Source of the DNA: Larimichthys crocea
Taxonomy: Eukaryota; Chordata; Actinopteri; Sciaenidae
Length of the DNA: 64,000 bases
Direction: 5' to 3'
Assembly: GCF_000972845.2 (NCBI RefSeq)
Contig: NC_040020.1
Span: forward strand, 325,915-389,914
The notes beneath the pieces were generated by a model. The model had not been told where the DNA came from, did not search any database, and was given only the letters and a program-made list of their open reading frames with translations. Below, piece after piece: positions 57,971 through 64,000 of this stretch. How positions within the stretch are numbered: position 1 is the stretch's first letter; every line of letters begins with the position of its first letter. The position numbers and the translations under genes are program-made.

Positions 57971-58004
57971 GACAGGCAGACAGGCAGACAGACAGACAGG
58001 TGGA
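57971..58004. repeat. GACAGGCA/GACA microsatellite
   Basis: Short tandem CAGGCAGA/CAGA tract just before the 58020 non-coding block. Confidence 0.8.
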
Positions 58005-58019
58005 GGTAGACAGAATAGA

Positions 58020-58110
58020 GAGATGATTTATGGCTTCTTATATTCCAATGAGGTTCATGCAAACAGCCTCTGTAGTCATAAATTATCCACTTCAAACAAA
58101 AACACTGCAG
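58020..58110. promoter_or_regulatory. Non-coding block, paralogous to 26736-26826 (candidate enhancer or old repeat)
   Basis: See the partner block. Identity is about 82% over 91 bp with no indel, in the same orientation, 31.3 kb away and on the other side of the duplicated exons. Core shared words are GATGATTTATGGCT, CATGCAAACA or TATGCAAACA, and ATAAATTATCCACTT. Confidence 0.5.
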
Positions 58111-58874
58111 AGAAACAGAAAAGAGCCAATACAGGAGATTAATTAGCCTGGTTCATGGGATTACACACACACACACACACAGAGAAAAAGTTAATCTAGT
58201 AATTAAACCTTTTTCAAAATGTAATTTGGCTGCGATGTGATTTTTATTTAACTCGTTCATTATTTCCTCTACACACAAACGAAGGTCCAAAACAGCACGT
58301 TCACCCGTTAATCACATCAGACGTGACGCTGCTTTGGATTCGGGATCTCACCTGAAAGGAGGGGGCACTAAAGGAGCTAATTAATTAAGCATTATGTTGA
58401 TGAATAAGAATACTCCGACTCCAGCAGAGCTTGATATAAAAGCCAGAACCTGTTAGTGTGATGTGATACTCTGAGATCTGAAAAGATGCAGCAGCAGCAG
58501 CTGTCGGGTGTTTTCACATTTTCAAGCTGTATTATATTTGAGTTCTTTGATGTCGGCAGCCGCACGTGGAAGCACGCTCTAAAAATATCGTAAATGATCT
58601 CAGATGTGTGCGCATCATTAGTCCTGTTTTCTGATCAAAAAAGCCGAATCCGAAAAACTTTAGAAATCCTCCGTTTGAAGCCTGAGTGGAGCCGACATCC
58701 GGCTTCCACGATAAAAGGACGTCACTGCTGCTGCACGGTCGGTAAATTACCCGTGATTTAATGCACCGAAGTGGAACATCTCGCTCCAACATATGTGGAA
58801 GCACCGTGTTTCATTTTCTATCAGAAACATCCAGGTCAAACGACGTCATTACTGATTACCTCCTTACTTTAATC

Positions 58875-60330
58875 TACAGCAAATAGCTGCAGGAATGAAG
58901 AACGTCCATTGAAGACGCTGAACCAGGACGCCGTCACTGCTGTACAGTTATGAGATGGATTATGTTTGAAGTGTTATATTATCTTGTTTGATTAAATTAT
59001 GTGTTTTAAGGGAAGTGTATTATATTGTTAAGTAGCACGAGTCTTATTTTCTAATTCTGAACTTCTCTTGAAAATCTGCCGCGTTAACGCTGCACGGGAA
59101 ATCTTCAGTTTTAACCTCGACCGTTAAAAGAATGAACAGACTCAGAAAGTCGAGTAGTATTCTGTCTTTGTTACGAGAATTTTTTAAGAAGAACCCTTTA
59201 ATAAGGAGGACTGGATTCAAAGTATCAAAGTTTAAGTTGGATTTATTATTCTTGTACAAGAAGGAGTGTTTAACAGAGCAACACACGGGAGGGTCACAGG
59301 GAAAAGGCTCCTCGAGGAGCTCTAACTGTTGGTTCTGTCTTAAAATGGGTCTCGGACATCTTCCCACTAACAATTTCCTTTTTTGGTTTTCCGTTTAGTA
59401 ATGAGCATTATGTTTCTTGTCCAAAATGACACTTCCCTTAACCTGTCTCTCTCTCTCCTGCCCTTGAACTATTTTTAATTACCTTTCCCTGCCAGCTTCA
59501 GCAAACACATGCTGGATAAGGGAAGTACACGAGATATGCAAAAGACAAAACACAAACACACTCCCTATAAGAGTTAAAACATCTGCAGCCCAGTACAATC
59601 CTAATTTTTATAACAGTCTCGTTTAATTAAATGTTGAGTCTTACTCTCTAATTTAAAACATAATACAGAGCTTCTGTTGAAAACGTGCGGCCAGCGTCCA
59701 GTTTGGATGCAGAGTTATCAGATCTTCTTTTTTAATACATCTATGCGATTAAGAAAAACATCCTGTTTAATTAAATGTCTAAGTGCCATAAGTTTGCTTT
59801 GAGATGAGTGGAGCTAACATTAACTTATAAAGTAGTGTGTTATCTTGTTTAATTAAACATTTAAGTATTATTTTCTAATGATAAAGATCTAATTCAGAAC
59901 TTAATATCCGTTTATACATGTGACATGTTTTAACCTTGACTCTTACATTATCGTGTTTAATTAAATATTAAATATTAAATATTAAGCACCCTTCGTCTTG
60001 TCCCATTTTAACATCTCCTGAATGGTCAACGTCCAGTTTTAGCACCACAGGTTTATATTATTATTATTATTTTACCCACAGTAATGAAGAACTTGCCGCT
60101 GGCGTCCTTGAGATGTTGCAGGTTGGACGAGGACGTCGTCACTGCTGCACAGCTATGAGATTAATTATGTTTGATTCAGTGTTAAGCACCGTCTGAACTT
60201 CCTGTGTGGACTCTGGATTACAGAGAGACGTCAGAACTTTACCTTAAATTCAAACTCTGTAGAATTTCAGTTTGAACTTGAGCAGAAAGATGTCATCACC
60301 GCCGTGCAATTATAAGATTAACTATGATTG
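58875..60330. repeat. Degenerate AT-rich long tandem repeat
   Basis: TT(A/G)TC(T/G)TGTTTAATTAAA-like words recur at about 58980, 59620, 59760, 59855 and 59953. GTCATCACTGC-like words followed by TATGAGAT-like and ATTATGTTTGA-like words recur near 58935, 60130 and 60290. Units are strongly diverged. Confidence 0.5.
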
Positions 60331-61215
60331 AATCCACTTATGAATTTAATCCTCTTTGTCCGAGCAGCCTTCGGGCTAACGATGGGGCTCATTATGAGGA
60401 TGTCAGTGTGTCGGCTGAAGCGCTGTCCTGTGGTGTGTACGCAGCTCCGGGCTGCACCACTTCTGTCTTTAATAACATAAATCTGAGCGTGTTAACCGAG
60501 GTTAACCACCAAAGCTCACAGACAAAGGAAACACCACCCACTGCTCATCTTTAAAGAAGAAGTCTCTGAGACCTTCAGCTGCACCGGGAGCGTTTCCAGG
60601 TCTGTAACAATGATGAAGTTACACTCAGTGGTTAAAATGATGATGATGATGATTAAACGTTATGTTGGTAAACCTTCTTTTATCATCCACTAAAGATTTC
60701 AGCCATCCACAAACCTTCAGGAGGAAATTAAAGGATTAATAAAACGGAGAATGTATAATTTATGTTATTGGCCACAACAGATTGAACTCTTTGTACAGTT
60801 AGGTGGAAGAACTGTGCAATTTAAAAGATATTAAAAGGGGAAAAGGAGACGGCGCTTCAGATGAATTAATTCAAACGACACAGCTGAAACTTATTACAGC
60901 ATCTTTTGTGATATTCTTTAATTTCAAGACTCTCAGACATCAGTAAAATTAACCGCCAACCTGAAACACATCAGAAGACGTCGCAGTGTCAGAGTCTGCG
61001 TGGGTCAAAGGTCCAGAAAAACAATCTGAGCTGCAGAATGTGAAACCACAACACAGGTCTGAGCTGAACGTCTGCTGCTGCGTGAAGGAAAGAGAATGCA
61101 TGCAGCAGGTAAAGTGTGAAAGAACAGAGTGTTGCAGAACTTTAATCAAGAGCTGCAGCCTCAGCCAGACTGAGAACATCCAAACATACAAGAAGACCAG
61201 CAAACCAATCACAAC

Positions 61216-61240
61216 CTGAGCCTGAGCCTGAGCCTGAGCC
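61216..61240. repeat. (GAGCCT)n hexanucleotide repeat
   Basis: Four units of CTGAGC. Confidence 0.9.
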
Positions 61241-61504
61241 AGCGTACTGGGTTCACCACCATCATTGTAATGTCTGATACTTACAACTGAGAAATGTCAC
61301 GTCATGAAGCTATCCGCCAACTTTTAGGCCATTTTCAGACCAAATCAGCTGCAGCCAATCACCGCATAGCGTTATGAAACAATCAGAAAATGATTGTCGG
61401 CTCCAGAGCTCGCTCACTTTTTATTCACAGCTCGCTCCTTCTCTCTCAAACCACTGGACACAAACTAAATCAAACGTTCATGCAGCGTCGATTACAAGCT
61501 AGAC

Positions 61505-61711
61505 CAGGCATGGGCAAAAACTGGTCCACAAAGGGGCCGTGTGGCTGCAGGTTTTCCTTCCAACCAAACAGCAGCACACCAGACTCGACTCATTTAATCA
61601 ACTGATCTCAGTCTTCAGAGAGTTGATTGGTCAAACTGTGTGCTCTTGGTTGGTTGGAACAAAAACCTGCAGCCACACCGGCCCCTTTGTGGAACAGTTT
61701 GCCCATGCCTG
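61505..61711. mobile_element. hAT MITE (207 bp) with perfect 8-bp TSD
   Basis: Inverted ends of about 70 bp: CAGGCATGGGCAAAAACTGG on the left and CAGTTTGCCCATGCCTG on the right. The complementary GGCTGCAGGTTTT arms lie further in. Both flanks are AGCTAGAC (61497-61504 and 61712-61719). Confidence 0.92.
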
Positions 61712-61989
61712 AGCTAGACGCAACCAGAGAAGCCAGAACAGGTGGAGTATCAGAGTTCAGAGGCTGACCGTGGAGCTTCGACCGGCGACCACAGCCTGAC
61801 ATCAGGCTGCATTTCGATAAAATCTGAGGCAGCTTGTCCCAGGTCGCAGTCAGAAACCTGCGTTTAGGCCACAGCGCTGTCTCTGCTGTCTCTGTCTTCT
61901 GATTTATCAGAGTCCACACGACTCCCTCTGGAGACACTGAAGGCTTTATGTTTAAATGTATTCACGCGTGCAAAACTCCAAACATCTGG

Positions 61990-62145
61990 ACACACACACA
62001 CACACACACACACACCGATGTGTAAAAAAGTTCCTGCTTAATGAACTTTACTGACCTCTTTAGTGGCTGTACACACGCAGCGACCCGCGAGTTATTCCTG
62101 ATTATGTAAATGTATTTTTATCCTGACATGTTTTCTTTTTGATTG

Positions 62146-62182
<37 letters not shown>
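61990..62182. repeat. Two (AC)n microsatellites
   Basis: AC tracts at about 61990-62014 and 62149-62182. Confidence 0.95.
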
Positions 62183-62183
<1 letters not shown>

Positions 62184-63059
62184 TATACACAGCCACTTCT
62201 TTTAAAGACAGAACAATGAGTCCACAGAGAATTGATCAGCGCACACAGGGAGAGGATGAGCAGATATAAAAGAGGAATAAAGGGACACAGAGACGGATCC
62301 ATACCGAGCCGGCGTCCACAGTCAAACCAATGAAATCACTCCTGTCTCACGGTGAAGGGTCAGTTTGTGATGGGAATTTAAAATGACAACTTTCTGATAA
62401 AACCCTGGAAGTGCGTCCTCTCCGTCACCGTGCTCATATCATGAAGTTTGAAGACGTTGATTAATTCTCTCTCTGTGTCTGCAGGACACGCCAAGGCCAC
62501 GCCATTACCACGGACACTGACACATCCTAATTTGATCATTGACACGTGTCCTAATTTGTCCGTTTAGCCGTGGTGGAGGACATCGAATGACCGGCGGTGC
62601 ATCGCGGTCGCTTCATGTCTCTGGTGTGTCGTGAGACACCCGGTGTCTCTGACAGATGAAGCTCGCAGCCTCACAGTGAGGAGGCCTCGTTAAGCTGTCC
62701 TGTTAATCTAACGAGATGGAATTAAAAGGCTTTATGTGCAAACGGAGAGGCTTTGAGATATTATTGGGCTTTAAACTTTTCCACAGAGTGATATGGCCGT
62801 TTTCTATTGTTTCATGCGGACAGTTAAAAGACGACGTTAAACTGGATCCAGACTTTCACAGAAGAAATGCATGGAAGTGTTTTTTTTAGAACCAAACGCC
62901 TCTTTGGGTAACACTTCATCTGGATTGTCCACCTACAGACTCCACCAGCACCACCACCAGCAGCTCGTGATCCCAGACTCAACAGTTTAACTGTTTCACA
63001 ATTTTACAGGATGGAGATCAACACCAGACAACAGCTGATCATCAGCTGACCTGAGGCAG

Positions 63060-63370
63060 CTGAAGGACGCCTGTAACCACACCCACCTGTCAATCAAAGC
63101 GCCCACACTCTTAATCCTGCATAACTTTCAGCCTTAATATAACCTGAACAGGTGAGTTGTATATAAATTCACCCTCAGTACAGTTGTCATGAACGGGGAA
63201 ATTAGCTACAGAGACCAAAACTGTTTTTTGTACCAGGCTGTAAACATGTTTATTTCTGCTGTGAAGTTGGACATTTGGACATGGGGACTTATGGAGACTG
63301 ACTCACTTCTGGAGCCAGCCTCAGGTGGACGTTAGAGGAACTGCAGCTTGTGGCTTCACTTCACAGTTGC
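63060..63370 (-). repeat. Dispersed repeat R2, copy 3 (inverted)
   Basis: Reverse complement of 14693-14966 and 34072-34345. Its start on the minus strand is GAAGTGAAGCCACAAGCTGC and its end covers the CACCTGTCAATCAAAG segment. Confidence 0.92.
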
Positions 63371-63585
63371 AGAGGTTCCCGCTCGTTTCAAACACAAAAT
63401 ACTGTGTCAGTTTAAATGTTAGAAATCTTGTAAATGTTGGGGGACTAATTAAATGTTCAGTGTTCAGTATCCTCACGTTTGCTTAACATGTTTATATATT
63501 CCACCCGTCATCAATGAAATAATCATCAGTTTTCAATGTCATGGACATGTTCCCATGGCGATGGGCATCCAGGGAATTCATGCAT

Positions 63586-63761
63586 CTGGTCTAGATGAAG
63601 CTCCTGGACCTGCCGGTGGTCGGGTACTACCTGGTCTAGATGAAGCTCCTGGACCTGCCGGTGGTCGGGTACTCCCTGGTCTAGATGAAGCTCCTGGACC
63701 TGCTGGTGGTCGGGTAGTCTCTGGTCTAGATGAACCTCCTGGAGCTGCTGGTGGGTACTCC
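63586..63761. repeat. 45-bp minisatellite, 3.9 copies
   Basis: Units at 63586-63630, 63631-63675, 63676-63720 and a shortened 63721-63761. Each starts CTGGTCTAGATGAAGCTCCT. The period is a multiple of three, so frames stay open (plus-strand unit GLDEAPGPAGGRVLP). No flanking exon is recognisable, so it is not called coding. Confidence 0.95.
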
Positions 63762-64000
63762 CTGTGATCTCTCCTCTTTCTGAGGGCCTCTTGTCCCCAC
63801 GTGGATCTCTGAACCCAGAACAAGTGCAGACCGTGCAGATCTTGGTGTTTACATCACAGAGAAAAATCACGGTTTTGCTGACAGGTGATTTTGAGGTTGC
63901 CTAGCAACAAAGAAAAAACTTCTCGTCCATCTCGTGGTTCACAGGTTTTCCTGATCAGAGCTCTGATCCGACTCGGCTCAGACCTCCTGGATCGGACCAA

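Noticed and set aside
63453..63767. Collagen-like protein gene
   Set aside because: Pro/Gly pattern comes only from the 45-bp minisatellite. No Gly-X-Y periodicity, signal peptide or exon context.

Overview
This window is vertebrate, almost certainly teleost (percomorph-like), nuclear DNA. Coding exons are short and widely spaced with vertebrate splice sites. CA/TG microsatellites are very dense. Dispersed repeats include a tRNA-derived SINE, hAT elements with 8-bp target-site duplications, L2-type LINE tails and a spliced Tc1/mariner-type transposase. There are no operons and no prokaryotic genes.

The window lies inside one large gene on the minus strand. I identify it as trhde, the thyrotropin-releasing-hormone-degrading ectoenzyme (pyroglutamyl-peptidase II), an M1 zinc aminopeptidase. 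In transcription order (right to left) I can place five exon copies. The exon with the exopeptidase GAMEN-type motif and the HEXXH zinc motif occurs twice (40509-40663 and 37015-37169). It is followed by the exon with the third zinc ligand (17109-17222), then 6859-6996, then 6449-6514. Splice phases join without error. The remaining N-terminal and C-terminal exons were not found and probably lie outside the window. Everything else is intron.

The most striking structure is a direct tandem duplication of about 3.4-3.5 kb (35469-38870 and 38879-42420) that duplicates the catalytic exon. The copies encode identical residues and differ there by two synonymous changes. The exon is 155 bp (enters phase 1, leaves phase 0), so including both copies shifts the frame to an early stop. 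Only one copy can be used per functional mRNA, unless the duplication is an assembly artefact or a polymorphism.

Region by region: 1-620 is an 11-bp minisatellite. 2612-4340 holds a three-copy dispersed repeat and a 33-bp tandem array. 6449-6996 has two trhde exons around a GC-AG intron. 8946-10363 is the spliced transposase. 12051-12174 is a SINE. 17109-17222 is a trhde exon. 19351-19437 is a near-perfect palindrome. 20932-21699 is a hAT-like element carrying a 28S rRNA D2 fragment. 25.5 kb has a LINE remnant. 30133-30798 is a foldback MITE. 35.4-42.4 kb is the exon duplication. 42.6-47 kb is microsatellite-rich repeats plus a CCAAT/octamer cluster. 52414-53277 is a second hAT element, also carrying a 28S D2 fragment. 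58.9-60.3 kb is a degenerate AT-rich repeat. 61505-61711 is a hAT MITE. 63586-63761 is a 45-bp minisatellite. A 91-bp non-coding block at 26736-26826 is repeated without gaps (about 82% identical) at 58020-58110.
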